Notes: a model not told the origin generated them from the sequence alone. A stretch of DNA of 64,000 bases from Oceanospirillum beijerinckii DSM 7166 (GCF_000422425.1 NZ_AULT01000038.1:1-64000); one strand, 5' to 3'; counted from the first letter of the stretch, positions 16,681 to 26,119 are shown. A program made the numbers and translations.

Positions 16681-17601
16681 TTACAAACCGCCAAAGCGTT
16701 TATAGAAAGAAGGTGAAGCATCAGGTAAAGGGCCTTCGGCAGTTTCCAGATGGCTGGAAAGATGCTGCTCTGTTCTTTCTGTAACCAAGCGATAAAGATT
16801 GCGACATAGAAGTCGTGCAGCAGTGCCCTCCCAATCGCTGGGTAGTAGTTCCTCGGGCAGCTGAGGGTCTCTTAGTAACACTCGGCGATATTCATGTATT
16901 AGCAGAGTTCGTACCAGGAAACAATCTTCAGGGTCCAACTGGTCGACGTTCTTCAGGTCATTCCAGATAGGGCGGAATTTATTCAAAAAATGCTTATAAC
17001 TTTCTGACAGCTCATCCAGATTCCAGCAATCTCTCACCAGCAGGCGCAGTGGTCGACTGCTGATTAAGTCCTGTTTATAGGTATCAAAGATGATGGCGTC
17101 TTCCAGGGCGTTAAGATCTTTTAGTGTGGTCCGGAGTTCCGTCATATCCACGGTAGGGTGAGCCATTACACCTGGTGCAATATTGCCAAAGCCCAACCAG
17201 CCTAACTCTTCCTTAACGGACTTTCTGAGTTCAGAGTCTATCTGACTGGTTAATACGATACACCAGCGACCATCCCAGTCGGGTAGAACTGGAGCATAAA
17301 CCCGTTTAAAAGCTTTTTCGAAACGCCGCCTACCTGAACCCGTCAGGCTATAGTAGCTTCGACGGCCAATCTGTTCAGAGATTAGCCAGTCTTCCTTCGC
17401 CAGCCTGAATACTGAGGTGCGTACCAGTCTTTGGTTCAAGCCCAAGGGGGCGAGAATATTAATTAAACTACCCAGCCAAACGGTTCCGCCTCTTGGGGCT
17501 ATGGAGTCACCGTACACCGTGATGATGAGGGAGCCGGCCCGGATGGGGCGTTGCTGGCAGAAGTCTTCAACTAGCTGTTGTACAGCACGATTATTTGGCA
17601 T
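16681..17601 (-). CDS. paaX: Phenylacetate operon transcriptional repressor PaaX
   Basis: A 306-residue regulator of the PaaX family, close to the 316 of Escherichia coli. The N-terminal winged helix (about residues 35-100) contains SLINILAPLGLNQRLVRTSVFRLAKEDWL and RRSYYSLTGSGRRRFEKA, typical of PaaX. The central domain holds WCIVLTSQ and GFGNIAPGVMAHP. The C-terminal helical domain contains LLIHEYRRVLLRDPQLPEELLPSDWEG, a diagnostic family stretch. PaaX represses paa promoters and releases DNA on binding phenylacetyl-CoA. Here it lies about 5 kb beyond the end of paaK, in the same direction but separated by unrelated genes, and next to an FprA-like reductase and an orphan binding protein. 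Confidence 0.93.
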   Translation of the reverse strand: MPNNRAVQQLVEDFCQQRPIRAGSLIITVYGDSIAPRGGTVWLGSLINILAPLGLNQRLVRTSVFRLAKEDWLISEQIGRRSYYSLTGSGRRRFEKAFKRVYAPVLPDWDGRWCIVLTSQIDSELRKSVKEELGWLGFGNIAPGVMAHPTVDMTELRTTLKDLNALEDAIIFDTYKQDLISSRPLRLLVRDCWNLDELSESYKHFLNKFRPIWNDLKNVDQLDPEDCFLVRTLLIHEYRRVLLRDPQLPEELLPSDWEGTAARLLCRNLYRLVTERTEQHLSSHLETAEGPLPDASPSFYKRFGGL

Positions 17602-18211
17602 AGGTCTTTAATTCTGTAACACATAAGTCAAAAGGTTGCTGTGATTGTACGGTCAGTATCACATGCGGGCAAGCACTGCCTTGTCTAAGAAGGAGACGTT
17701 AGAAAGATAAAAATGATACAGAAAATATGGAAATAAAAGAATTCTATGCAATTTGGTACATTGTGTTGTGTTTTTATTTGTTTTATGTCTCTCTTTTGAT
17801 CTGCATAAATGACGTTTCTTCAAAGCCGATGATCTAAAGCAATACGGTTCGTGCTACACCGCGACTAGAGCGAGAGACTCCCATTTTTCGCGGGATAGAG
17901 ATCGTTTTGGTCTAATTACTGTTTCTACAAGGTTCGCCAGTGCAGAAAGAAAAAATGGATCAATTCCATAGGTAATAAGGGCAGGGTGATTCGAAACTTT
18001 GCTTTGGTCTGGTCACGACTGAGGCGCGTTTATACTAAAGCATAAGTCTTATATCGACGCGTCTCGCCATAAGATGATCTTAGTCTAAGTTTATAATTTT
18101 TGTTACAAATTTGATATGTAATAGGCGCTAAAATAGGTCGACCTAATACATCTATTCAGGAATAATGCCGCCTGCAAAAAACATAACAAATAGCTTTTTA
18201 GGGAAAACAAC
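17602..18211. other. 610-bp divergent intergenic region between paaX and a binding-protein gene
   Basis: No gene is visible. The right end has an AT-rich stretch with ATTTTTGTTACAAAT (about 18097-18111), a short imperfect dyad, upstream of the binding-protein gene. The region should contain the paaX promoter and that of the rightward gene. Confidence 0.4.
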
Positions 18212-19363
18212 ATGCTAAAGAAACTAGCTGTTAAGAGCATGCAGGCTCTGGTTGTCCCCTTGATCTTAATCTCCACCGTGTTTGGTGCTGAGACTATTAA
18301 AATAGGGACATTTCTGGCCGTTACCGGCCCCGCTTCTTTTTTGGGTGAACCAGAACTTAAAACCCTCCAGCTCTATGTCGATAAAGTTAATGCAAAAGGT
18401 GGCCTGTTAGGGAGGCAGGTTGAACTGATTCATTATGATACTGAGGGTAATGCTCACAAAGCCCGTAACTTTGTAAAAAAGCTGATTGAGATTGACAAAG
18501 TTGACCTGCTCATTGGCGGCAGTACCTCTGGTGCGTCCTTGGCCGTAATTCCACTGGTTGAGTGGGCAAAAATTCCTTATATCTCTCTGGCAGGTGCCGT
18601 AGCTATTGTTGATCCGGTGAAAAAGTGGGTTTTTAAAACGCCTCACACAGATCGGATGGCTGCTGAGAAAATTTTTACTGATATGCAGAAGCGTGGCTAT
18701 AAGCGTATTGCTTTGATCTCAGGGAAGGGTGGTTTTGGCCGCTCAGGGCGGGCACAGGCCCGAAGTGTATTGGATAAGTATGGCCTGGAATTGGTTTCTG
18801 ATGAGATTTATGGCCCCAGAGATCATAATATGCTGGCGCAGCTTAAGCGCATTCAGAGCACACCTGGAGTTGATGCAATCCTGAATTTTGGTTTTGGCCA
18901 GGGCCCGGCTATAGTGACTCGTAACTATCATCAGCTGGGTATCCAAGTTCCTCTGTATCAGTCCCATGGCGTGGCATCAAAAACCTTTGTCCAGTTAACT
19001 GGCAAAGCGTCAGAAAATGTCCGTTTACCAGCGACCCCTTTGTTGCTGGCTGACCAGTTACCTGACCGTAATCCTCAAAAGAAAGTGATTTTGCAGTATA
19101 AAAGCGAATATCAGCAGGCTTATCAGAGCCCGGTTTCCCCTTTTGGGGGGTATGCTTATGATGGTTTGATGATAGCCTTGTCTGCGATTGAACGTGCAGG
19201 TTCTACAAATAAGCATAAGGTGCGAGCTGAATTGGAGAATACGTCCAATTATGTTGGTACCGCAGGTGTAGTCAATATGAGTAAATGGGACCACCTGGGC
19301 TTGGATCTGACCGCATTTAAGATGCTGGAGATCCATGAGGGTCAATGGATATTGATTGAATAA
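18212..19363 (+). CDS. Branched-chain amino acid/aromatic acid-type ABC substrate-binding protein
   Basis: A 383-residue periplasmic binding protein of the LivJ type I fold. The signal peptide (MLKKLAVKSMQALVVPLILISTVFGA) is followed by ETIKIGTFLAVTGPASFLGEPELKTLQLYVDKVNAKGGLLGRQVELI, the standard N-terminal lobe with bound-ligand loop. The GGSTSGASLAVIPLVEWAKIPYISLAGAVAI and GGYAYDGLMIALSAIERAG segments are also typical. No LivHMGF permease or ATPase genes are adjacent, so this is an orphan subunit that must use a remote transporter. Its position next to paaX and the paa genes suggests an aromatic acid ligand, which is inference from location only. Confidence 0.85.
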   Translation: MLKKLAVKSMQALVVPLILISTVFGAETIKIGTFLAVTGPASFLGEPELKTLQLYVDKVNAKGGLLGRQVELIHYDTEGNAHKARNFVKKLIEIDKVDLLIGGSTSGASLAVIPLVEWAKIPYISLAGAVAIVDPVKKWVFKTPHTDRMAAEKIFTDMQKRGYKRIALISGKGGFGRSGRAQARSVLDKYGLELVSDEIYGPRDHNMLAQLKRIQSTPGVDAILNFGFGQGPAIVTRNYHQLGIQVPLYQSHGVASKTFVQLTGKASENVRLPATPLLLADQLPDRNPQKKVILQYKSEYQQAYQSPVSPFGGYAYDGLMIALSAIERAGSTNKHKVRAELENTSNYVGTAGVVNMSKWDHLGLDLTAFKMLEIHEGQWILIE

Positions 19364-19940
19364 TCTCTTTGTATTTAAAAATGCAGCGAAGGTTTGGCTT
19401 GGTATCTGCTGATTTTCTGTTTACCGTTGCGCGATACGAAATGGCAAGCATGGAAGGAAAGATGATTAATCACTGCTCAGAGAACAAATAGCAATATCTT
19501 TCTCACTGTGCTTCTGATGTCAGGGTAGATTTGTGCTGATTAGAGCTTAAACTTTATGTTGTATTTTTTTTAAATCTTAATGTATGATCTGTTCGCGGTT
19601 CAGGATGAACCTATAGCGCCAGAGGGAAGGTGCCTGTAAATATTCAGTATGCTTTCTTGTATAAGCATTTACACAAAACATCTCTACAGCACTATCTCTC
19701 ACTCTCTAGATGAGAAATGCTGAAATTTTTCGTGTAATTGCGTATGCCTAAGAAAAACAATATCTAATTTATATGATTAATGGCTAATTGATCGGCTATT
19801 TTGAATATGAAGCTTTGTTTTGAATGGGTTTAATGTATGCCACAAGAAGGATGCGGTTACCTGCTTGTCAGTATAATGACAGAGCCGGTCGCTGAATAGT
19901 TGCAGTTACCTTTATAACTGTTTATATGGAGATTGGTTAA
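19364..19940. other. 577-bp intergenic region upstream of the EAL-HDOD gene
   Basis: There is no plausible gene and no riboswitch signature that I can recognise. It contains AT-rich stretches around 19555-19590 and 19740-19790 that could hold the promoter of the signalling pair. Confidence 0.4.
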
Positions 19941-21212
19941 ATGCGCTCTAATGTTTCTGTAGTTCCTGCCCAAAATCATTCCTATGCTTTTGCTCGACAG
20001 CCTATTTTGGATCGTGATTCTGAATTAGTGGCTTATGAACTTCTCTATCGTGATAGTGTGAAAGATGAAGCTGCAGCTGTTATACATCCGGTGCTTGCGA
20101 CTGCTCAGGTATTGATGTCCAGCATGCTAGAGCAGGGTGATTCTATTCTTGTGACGGGAAAAGAGCTTTATATCAACGTACCTGAGCAAGCTCTTGATTG
20201 GGTGGAAGACTGGGTATGCCCAAAAGAGCAGGTAGTCATTGAGCTACTGGAAGATATACCTGCCACTGAAGACAATATCGCCAAAGTAGATGCTCTGAAA
20301 AAGAAAGGGTATAAGATTGCGCTGGATGATTTCACTATAGATAGCCTGGCCAAAGGCTTTCTACCCTACGCTGATATCGTAAAGATAGATCTGATGGCTG
20401 TTAGCCGGGAGCAAATTGAGCAATGGTGGCCGATATTAAAGCGTTATTCGTTGATCTTGCTTGCAGAAAAAGTTGAGAGCCACGAGCAGTGGCTATGGTG
20501 TAAAGCTCAGGGCTTTGATTTGTTTCAGGGTTATTTTTTTGCCCGTCCTGAGAATGTGTCAGGTAAAACTTTTTGCTCTTCTCATTTCCAAGTACTGGAT
20601 TTAATTAATAAATTAAGTGATCCAGCGGTTTCGATTTCTGAATTAGAAGGTATTATTAAGACTGACCCTTGGCTCTATTATCGTTTAATGCGTTATGCTT
20701 CAAACTTATGCTTGAAACGAGAGATCAGTATCAGCTCTGTTCGCCATGCTATTATGGTGATAGGGATGGTGCGTTTGAAAGCATTTTTAATGCTTATATC
20801 GGTCACCCGGGTAGCAGCCCAGTCTGATGCTTCGATAGCTCAGATGTTTATTGTGGCTTATATGGCAGAAGCTTTAGCCGGAGATATTCAGGAGCTAAAC
20901 ACGGATACTGCTTTTTTAGCTGGTACTCTGAAGGCAATCTCAGTAGCCTTGGGTTGTTCGGTTAAGGCGATGGTTGCTGAGCTGAAGTTGGCTGATGAGC
21001 TCAAGCAATTGCTTGAGCAGGGATATATGGAAAGTGGTGATTTTAACTATATGTCCATTGCCGAATGTGCAGAAAAATTCAGCCGACAGGGTTGTGATTC
21101 ATGTACAGGCTGTTATATGCCAACCCTACGTGTTCAACAGCACTACGAGCAGGCGCTTCGATGGAGCGATAGCTTAATGAATACATTGGTGGAAGAGGAA
21201 CTGCCAGGATAG
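19941..21212 (+). CDS. EAL-HDOD signalling protein (YuxH family)
   Basis: A 423-residue protein joining an EAL-type domain (about residues 10-210) to an HDOD domain (about 215-400). The EAL signature is degenerate: it reads YELLYRD in place of EALLR, and the metal-binding DDFG segment is LDDFTIDSLAKG. Many YuxH-like proteins therefore do not cleave c-di-GMP and act as sensors or adaptors. The HDOD part (LINKLSDPAVSISELEGIIKTDPWLYYRLMRYAS) is related to HD phosphohydrolases but lacks metal ligands. A cysteine-rich end (QGCDSCTGCYMP) could bind metal. It is followed 23 bp later by an HD-GYP gene, so the two probably act together in motility or biofilm control. Confidence 0.85.
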   Translation: MRSNVSVVPAQNHSYAFARQPILDRDSELVAYELLYRDSVKDEAAAVIHPVLATAQVLMSSMLEQGDSILVTGKELYINVPEQALDWVEDWVCPKEQVVIELLEDIPATEDNIAKVDALKKKGYKIALDDFTIDSLAKGFLPYADIVKIDLMAVSREQIEQWWPILKRYSLILLAEKVESHEQWLWCKAQGFDLFQGYFFARPENVSGKTFCSSHFQVLDLINKLSDPAVSISELEGIIKTDPWLYYRLMRYASNLCLKREISISSVRHAIMVIGMVRLKAFLMLISVTRVAAQSDASIAQMFIVAYMAEALAGDIQELNTDTAFLAGTLKAISVALGCSVKAMVAELKLADELKQLLEQGYMESGDFNYMSIAECAEKFSRQGCDSCTGCYMPTLRVQQHYEQALRWSDSLMNTLVEEELPG

Positions 21213-21235
21213 CAGCTCATGTCCAAATCTATTTT

Positions 21236-22474
21236 ATGCATAAAAAAGTGGCGGTAGATGACGTCAGGGTAGGGATGAAGGTTGTTGAGTTGGATATCAA
21301 CTGGATGAACTCTCCGTTCTGGCGCCATGCGTTTAAAATCAAATCAGATAAAGAAATCCGGCAGATTAAGCAGTTTTGTAAATTTGTTGTGATTGATCTA
21401 AACGAATCGGATCTGGCTGCAACCAATCATTTAAGGCAGAAGATCTCTGATCAGCAAGAGGCTCTTGAGGCTCAAAAGACCGCCCAGTTAGCAAAAAAGA
21501 AACAAAAAGAAGAGAAAAAAACGGAGCCCGTAGAAGCCGCTGATACTGCTGCTTGGCAACGTCTGAAAAAGGCTGAAAAAGATCTGGAACAAACGGTTGA
21601 GCAGATGTCAGATGTGTTCTCTGATATCAAGGTTGGCCGCGCGGTGGATAGCCCTAAACTGAAACGTTCTGTTGAGACAATGGCTCAGGATGTTTTAAAT
21701 GACTCCAGCTCTTTATTATTACTTACTCGCTTAAAAGAGAAAGAACAATCATTGGCTGAGAAGTCCGTAAATGTTTGTGTTTTGACACTGACTTTTGCCA
21801 AGCATTTAGGTATTCGTAAAGATCAGTTGTGTGAATTGGGGCTGGGTGCCCTTTTGCATGATATTGGCATGTTGAAGGTGCCTGATAACCTATTAAATCA
21901 TCCCGGACCTCTAAATTCTTCTCAAAGAGCAATTATTGAGCAACATGTAATGGATGGTGTGAGCTTTGTCGGCTTAAATGAAGATCTGTCGTCTATGGAA
22001 AGTTTAAGGGACATGATCGCCTGTCACCATGAGCGTTATGATGGTTCAGGTTATCCCAGGGGATTAAAAGGTAAATCAATTCCTTTGTTTGCACGTATTC
22101 TGGGTATAACAACAACCTATGAAGCCATGACTCGAGAGCGCTTTTACAGTGAATCCTCCAGTCCAACCCAGGCTTTGGCAAAACTCTATCGTTGGCGCTA
22201 CAAGTTGTTCGACGGGCGTTTGGTAGAAAAGTTTATTCAAGCCTTAGGAGTATACCCTCCTGGATGCCTGGTTGAGCTTAATACGGGACAGGTCGCTGTG
22301 GTAACTGCGATTAACCCCGATGTAAGGACCAGGCCCGTGATTAGGGTGTTATTATCTAAAGATCAAACTGCTTTAACAGATCAGCCTGAACTGGATCTGT
22401 TGATGCCCGAGTTAGCGCATATTAATATCTTACGAACTTTAGATACCAGAGATCTGGATCTGCCCTCAGTCTGA
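21236..22474 (+). CDS. HD-GYP domain protein, possibly altered active site
   Basis: A 412-residue cytoplasmic protein. The N-terminal part (1-140) has a DUF3391-like segment (VDDVRVGMKVVELDINWMNSPF) and a charged coiled coil. The HD-GYP domain (about 165-345) contains HDIGMLKVP (His208-Asp209), the paired His264-His265 in CHHERYDGSGYPRGLKG, and a complete GYP. In the motif that normally reads ADVYDAMT, this protein has TTTYEAMT, so the metal-binding Asp is replaced by Thr293. It may therefore bind one metal fewer or be inactive as a c-di-GMP phosphodiesterase. Its ribosome site is poor. It forms an operon with the EAL-HDOD gene. Confidence 0.87.
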   Translation: MHKKVAVDDVRVGMKVVELDINWMNSPFWRHAFKIKSDKEIRQIKQFCKFVVIDLNESDLAATNHLRQKISDQQEALEAQKTAQLAKKKQKEEKKTEPVEAADTAAWQRLKKAEKDLEQTVEQMSDVFSDIKVGRAVDSPKLKRSVETMAQDVLNDSSSLLLLTRLKEKEQSLAEKSVNVCVLTLTFAKHLGIRKDQLCELGLGALLHDIGMLKVPDNLLNHPGPLNSSQRAIIEQHVMDGVSFVGLNEDLSSMESLRDMIACHHERYDGSGYPRGLKGKSIPLFARILGITTTYEAMTRERFYSESSSPTQALAKLYRWRYKLFDGRLVEKFIQALGVYPPGCLVELNTGQVAVVTAINPDVRTRPVIRVLLSKDQTALTDQPELDLLMPELAHINILRTLDTRDLDLPSV

Positions 22475-22521
22475 AGCGTGTAAACTAGCACTTTATGGTA
22501 AATATGATGTGCTTTAGGCAA

Positions 22522-22548
22522 TAAAAAAGGGGCATTTGCCCCCTTTTC
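22522..22548. terminator. Bidirectional rho-independent terminator
   Basis: A-run followed by AAAAGGGGC, a short loop (ATTTG) and CCCCCTTTT, between the convergent HD-GYP and YjfB-like genes. Symmetric A and T runs allow termination in both directions. Confidence 0.85.
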
Positions 22549-22569
22549 TATTTATAGATCGATTCGAAA

Positions 22570-22767
22570 CTAGGCCCGGGTATCTATCTTGTTACCCAGG
22601 TGGGGTTCGACAGATTGAGCAGGTTGCACAGTATTAATAGAACCTAACAAAGTTTCCATTGTGCTCTGAGCGTTGTCCTGAGCGGACTTAAAAAGCTTAA
22701 TCTGTACACCTAGCAAAGGATCTTGGCGGGCTGCGCTGTTTGCAGCATTGCTGCTTGAGACATCCAT
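22570..22767 (-). CDS. YjfB-like putative motility protein
   Basis: A 65-residue protein that starts MDVSSSNAANSAARQDPLL and continues with VQIKLFKSAQDNAQSTMETLLGSI. The spacing of Val, Leu, Ser/Ala and Gln in the second stretch is that of the YjfB_motility family, small proteins found with flagellar and c-di-GMP genes whose function is not settled. The ATG at 22767 has AGGAGAT seven bases before it, a strong ribosome site. It is monocistronic and convergent with the HD-GYP gene, an apt neighbour for a motility-linked protein. Confidence 0.65.
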   Translation of the reverse strand: MDVSSSNAANSAARQDPLLGVQIKLFKSAQDNAQSTMETLLGSINTVQPAQSVEPHLGNKIDTRA

Positions 22768-22888
22768 TATAAATCTCCTATTAACTGCATATATGCAATT
22801 TACATTAGCGGCTGACTTATGCCCAGCTTAAGGCAATAATGAGAAATTATCAGTAACATTTCGTAAAATAGTGGAATCTGGTCACAAA

Positions 22889-22910
22889 AAAACCGGCCGA
22901 AGCCGGTTTT
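22889..22910 (-). terminator. Terminator of the paaFGHIJK operon
   Basis: AAAACCGGC (22889-22897) and GCCGGTTTT (22902-22910) form a nine-base-pair stem with a four-base loop. On the minus strand it is followed by further T residues and lies 68 bp past the paaK stop. Confidence 0.9.
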
Positions 22911-22977
22911 AACAGGGTGAAGCTATTTGCTGTCGCCTGATTTTATTCACTGGAATGGCGTCAGGTGAAAGCTGGCT

Positions 22978-24276
22978 TTAGCGCAGATCAGAGACGCGTT
23001 TCGCTTTGCCTTCAGAGCGTGCCAGGCCGCCTACAGGAACAACATCAATTCGAGTGCTGATGCCCACTACAGACTTAATGTGGTGCTGCAGTTCTTTCAC
23101 AACCGGAGCCGGATCAAGATCCTGTGCTTCAGGTGTCATCTCAACCTTCACTTGTACAGTATCCATGTTGCCTTCTTTAGTTACGATAATCTCGTAGTGA
23201 GGCGCCAGTGCAGGGATCTTCAGAATCTGTTCTTCAATCTGCGTTGGGAATACGTTTACACCACGGATGATCAGCATATCATCTGAGCGACCAGTGATCT
23301 TGTCGATACGACGCATAGGGCGTGCAGTGCCTGGTAGCAGACGAGTCAGGTCACGGGTACGGTAACGAATCACCGGCAGTGCTTCTTTGGTCAGTGAGGT
23401 AAATACCAGCTCACCGTATTCACCGTCTGGCAGTACTTCACCGGTATTAGGATCGATAATCTCAGGATAGAAGTGATCTTCCCAGATGGTTGGGCCATCT
23501 TTGGTTTCTGCACATTCCTGAGCCACACCAGGACCCATTACTTCAGACAGACCGTAGATATCTACTGCATCGATGCCCAGACGACCTTCGATGTTTTTGC
23601 GCATCTCAGCGGTCCATGGCTCAGCACCAAAGATGCCGATACGCAGCGCCATCTCTTTCGGGTCCAGGCCCTGGCGCTCCATCTCATCCATCAGATTCAG
23701 CATGTAGGATGGTGTTACCATGATGATGTCCGGATCAAAATCACGCATCAGCTGAACTTGCTTCTCAGTCTGACCGCCGGACATAGGGATTACCGCACAA
23801 CCCAGGCGCTCGGCACCGTAGTGTGCACCCATACCACCGGTAAACAGGCCGTAACCGTAGGAAACATGAACCTTATCGGTGCTACGACCACCGGCTGCAC
23901 GGATAGAGCGAGCCACTACATCGGCCCACACATTAATATCGTGCTGAGTGTAGCCCACAACCGTTGGCTGACCCGTCGTACCGGAAGAGGCGTGAATACG
24001 CACTACTTCGCTCATAGGTACCGCAAAAGAGTCAAACGGGTAAGCATCACGCAGATACTGTTTAGTCGTAAATGGGAACAGCTTCAGATCATCCAGGGTT
24101 TTCAGATCTGAAGGGTGAACACCTTTCTCGTCACACAGCTTACGGTAAGCGGAAACGTTGTTGTAGGCGTGTTTCAGGCTGAACTTCATGCGGCTCAGCT
24201 GCAGTGCACGGATCTCATCAATACTGGCCGTTTCAATAGGGTCAAGTGCGTTTGGATCCACTTTCATATTCATCAT
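22978..24276 (-). CDS. paaK: Phenylacetate-CoA ligase
   Basis: A 432-residue ATP-dependent ligase that activates phenylacetate to phenylacetyl-CoA, the entry step of the pathway. The ATP/AMP motif SSGTTGQPT is at 97-105. The downstream signatures are YGLSEVMGPGVAQECAE, the YRTRDLTRLLPGT stretch and the GRSDDMLIIRGVNVFPTQIE hinge. The final lysine region (ARSEGKAKRV) is intact. The N-terminal NALDPIETASIDEIRALQL is characteristic. Length matches characterised PaaK (437 to 440). It is the last gene of the leftward operon, 165 bp after paaJ, and is followed by a clear terminator. Confidence 0.95.
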   Translation of the reverse strand: MMNMKVDPNALDPIETASIDEIRALQLSRMKFSLKHAYNNVSAYRKLCDEKGVHPSDLKTLDDLKLFPFTTKQYLRDAYPFDSFAVPMSEVVRIHASSGTTGQPTVVGYTQHDINVWADVVARSIRAAGGRSTDKVHVSYGYGLFTGGMGAHYGAERLGCAVIPMSGGQTEKQVQLMRDFDPDIIMVTPSYMLNLMDEMERQGLDPKEMALRIGIFGAEPWTAEMRKNIEGRLGIDAVDIYGLSEVMGPGVAQECAETKDGPTIWEDHFYPEIIDPNTGEVLPDGEYGELVFTSLTKEALPVIRYRTRDLTRLLPGTARPMRRIDKITGRSDDMLIIRGVNVFPTQIEEQILKIPALAPHYEIIVTKEGNMDTVQVKVEMTPEAQDLDPAPVVKELQHHIKSVVGISTRIDVVPVGGLARSEGKAKRVSDLR

Positions 24277-24441
24277 AATCTTGTCCTGTTTTTACTCTTT
24301 TATTGTCAGAACACGCCTCTGCGGACGTTTTATCTATCTTCTTTGGAGCATGGTTGTTATGAGCGATTTTTATCATCTTATGGGATGTCTAATCGCTCAC
24401 TGGGAAGGGCTAGGGCCTTCCCAGAGCTTTAATGCGGCGGT

Positions 24442-25650
24442 TTATACTCGCTCAATAATCAGGGCGATACCCTGACCTACGCCAATACACATGGTGCATA
24501 GTGCGTAACGACCACCTGTTCTATGTAGCTGATACATCGCAGTCGTGACCAGGCGGGCACCGGAAGCACCCAGAGGGTGACCCAGAGAGATGGCGCCGCC
24601 ATTCGGGTTAACGTGTGCTGCATCGTCTGGCAGGCCCAGATCACGCATAACGGCTAGACCTTGAGAAGCAAAGGCTTCGTTCAGTTCGATCACATCCATC
24701 TGATCCAGAGTCAGACCGGCTTTTTCCAGTACCTTTTTGGATGCTGGTGCAGGGCCAAAACCCATGATGCGCGGCTCAAGACCCGCAGTCGCCATAGCCA
24801 CGATACGGGCTTTAGGCGTCAGGCCATTCTTTTCAGCCGCTTCTTTAGAGGCGATCAGTAGCGCACAAGCACCATCGTTTACGCCAGAAGCGTTACCTGC
24901 TGTCACGGAACCACCGGCACGGAATGGCGCTTTCAGTTTAGCCAGGCCTTCCAGCGTGGTAGAGGCACGCGGGTGCTCATCGGTATCAACGATGATGTCA
25001 TCGCCTTTACGCTGAGGAATCGTGACCGGGCAGATCTCTTCGTTAAACAGGCCTGCTTCCATCGCTGCAGCGGTTTTCTGCTGGCTGCGGAAAGCAAACA
25101 GGTCCTGATCTTCACGGGAGATATTAAAATCTTCCGCCACGTTCTCAGCGGTTTCCGGCATAGAATCTACACCGAACTCTGCTTCCATCTTCTTATTGAT
25201 AAAACGCCAGCCGATAGTGGTGTCGTACAGGCCGTTTGGATTACGGCTGAACGCGCTTTCCGCTTTGCCCATCACAAATGGGGCACGGGACATGGACTCA
25301 CAACCACCGGCGATCATCAGGTCGGTTTCACCGGACTTGATGGCACGGGCTGCCATACCGATGGCGTCCATACCCGAGCCGCACAGGCGGTTAATCGTGG
25401 TGCCTGGAACAGACGTCGGCAGACCCGCCAGCAGAGAGGACATACGGGCTACGTTACGGTTATCTTCACCGGCTTGGTTCGCATTACCGTAGATCACGTC
25501 TTCAACCGATGCCCAATCCACCTGAGGGTTGCGTTCCATCAGGGCTTTAATAGGTACTGCACCCAGGTCGTCCGCACGAACGGAAGACAGGCCACCGCCG
25601 TAGCGGCCAAAAGGAGTGCGGATTGCGTCGCAGATATAAGCGTCAGTCAT
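24442..25650 (-). CDS. paaJ: 3-oxoadipyl-CoA/3-oxo-5,6-dehydrosuberyl-CoA thiolase
   Basis: A 402-residue degradative thiolase catalysing the two thiolytic steps that release acetyl-CoA in phenylacetate breakdown. The nucleophile Cys90 is in INRLCGSGMDAIG. The second triad residues are His in GHPLGASGAR and Cys in CTMCIGVGQG near the C-terminus. Length is equal to that of Escherichia coli PaaJ (401). The start ATG follows the paaI stop by two bases, preceded by GAGGATAA. A 165-bp gap separates it from paaK, which probably shares the same transcript. PcaF is the close paralogue; the surrounding paa genes decide the name. Confidence 0.94.
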   Translation of the reverse strand: MTDAYICDAIRTPFGRYGGGLSSVRADDLGAVPIKALMERNPQVDWASVEDVIYGNANQAGEDNRNVARMSSLLAGLPTSVPGTTINRLCGSGMDAIGMAARAIKSGETDLMIAGGCESMSRAPFVMGKAESAFSRNPNGLYDTTIGWRFINKKMEAEFGVDSMPETAENVAEDFNISREDQDLFAFRSQQKTAAAMEAGLFNEEICPVTIPQRKGDDIIVDTDEHPRASTTLEGLAKLKAPFRAGGSVTAGNASGVNDGACALLIASKEAAEKNGLTPKARIVAMATAGLEPRIMGFGPAPASKKVLEKAGLTLDQMDVIELNEAFASQGLAVMRDLGLPDDAAHVNPNGGAISLGHPLGASGARLVTTAMYQLHRTGGRYALCTMCIGVGQGIALIIERV

Positions 25651-25651
25651 G

Positions 25652-26119
25652 TTATTTATCCTCAGACGGAATTACTTCGCCTTTGATCTGGCGAGATTTA
25701 CCACGGAAAAAAGCGATGGCTTTGCCATCCTGATTGCTGATAGTGATATCGTAGATGCCATTACGACCCTGAACCGTCACCTCTTTGGCTTCAGCATACA
25801 GGGTGTCATCCAGTTGACCGGGAGCGATATACTCAATCGTACAGCCCGCGGCTACAGTCACTTGGTTGTAGCTGTTGCAGGCGTAAGCAAAAGCGGTATC
25901 CGCCAGAGTAAAGATCATGCCACCATGACAGATGCCATGGCCGTTGCACATATCCTGACGCACCTTCATGCTCAGCTTTGAATGACCCGGCTGAACATCT
26001 TCGATCTTCATCTCCAGCATCAGGGCCGCATGATCACGGGCATACATAGCTTCTGCGCAAGCACGAGCCAGTACTTCCGGGCTCATTTCGCCTGGCTTAA
26101 GGTTGTTGGTGTCAGTCAT
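25652..26119 (-). CDS. paaI: Hydroxyphenylacetyl-CoA thioesterase PaaI
   Basis: A 155-residue hotdog-fold thioesterase that releases CoA from dead-end hydroxyphenylacetyl-CoA products. The catalytic region reads [23 protein letters not shown], where the Asp of TLADTAF is the acid/base residue, and the closing strand is [25 protein letters not shown]. The frame extends to 26197, but the ATG at 26119 ([11 protein letters not shown]) overlaps the paaH stop by eight bases and gives a family-typical length. Translational coupling with paaH fits this start. Confidence 0.92.
   Translation of the reverse strand: MTDTNNLKPGEMSPEVLARACAEAMYARDHAALMLEMKIEDVQPGHSKLSMKVRQDMCNGHGICHGGMIFTLADTAFAYACNSYNQVTVAAGCTIEYIAPGQLDDTLYAEAKEVTVQGRNGIYDITISNQDGKAIAFFRGKSRQIKGEVIPSEDK

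Noticed and set aside
19364-19940. c-di-GMP riboswitch ahead of the EAL-HDOD gene
   Set aside because: The conserved core sequences of known c-di-GMP riboswitch classes were not visible.
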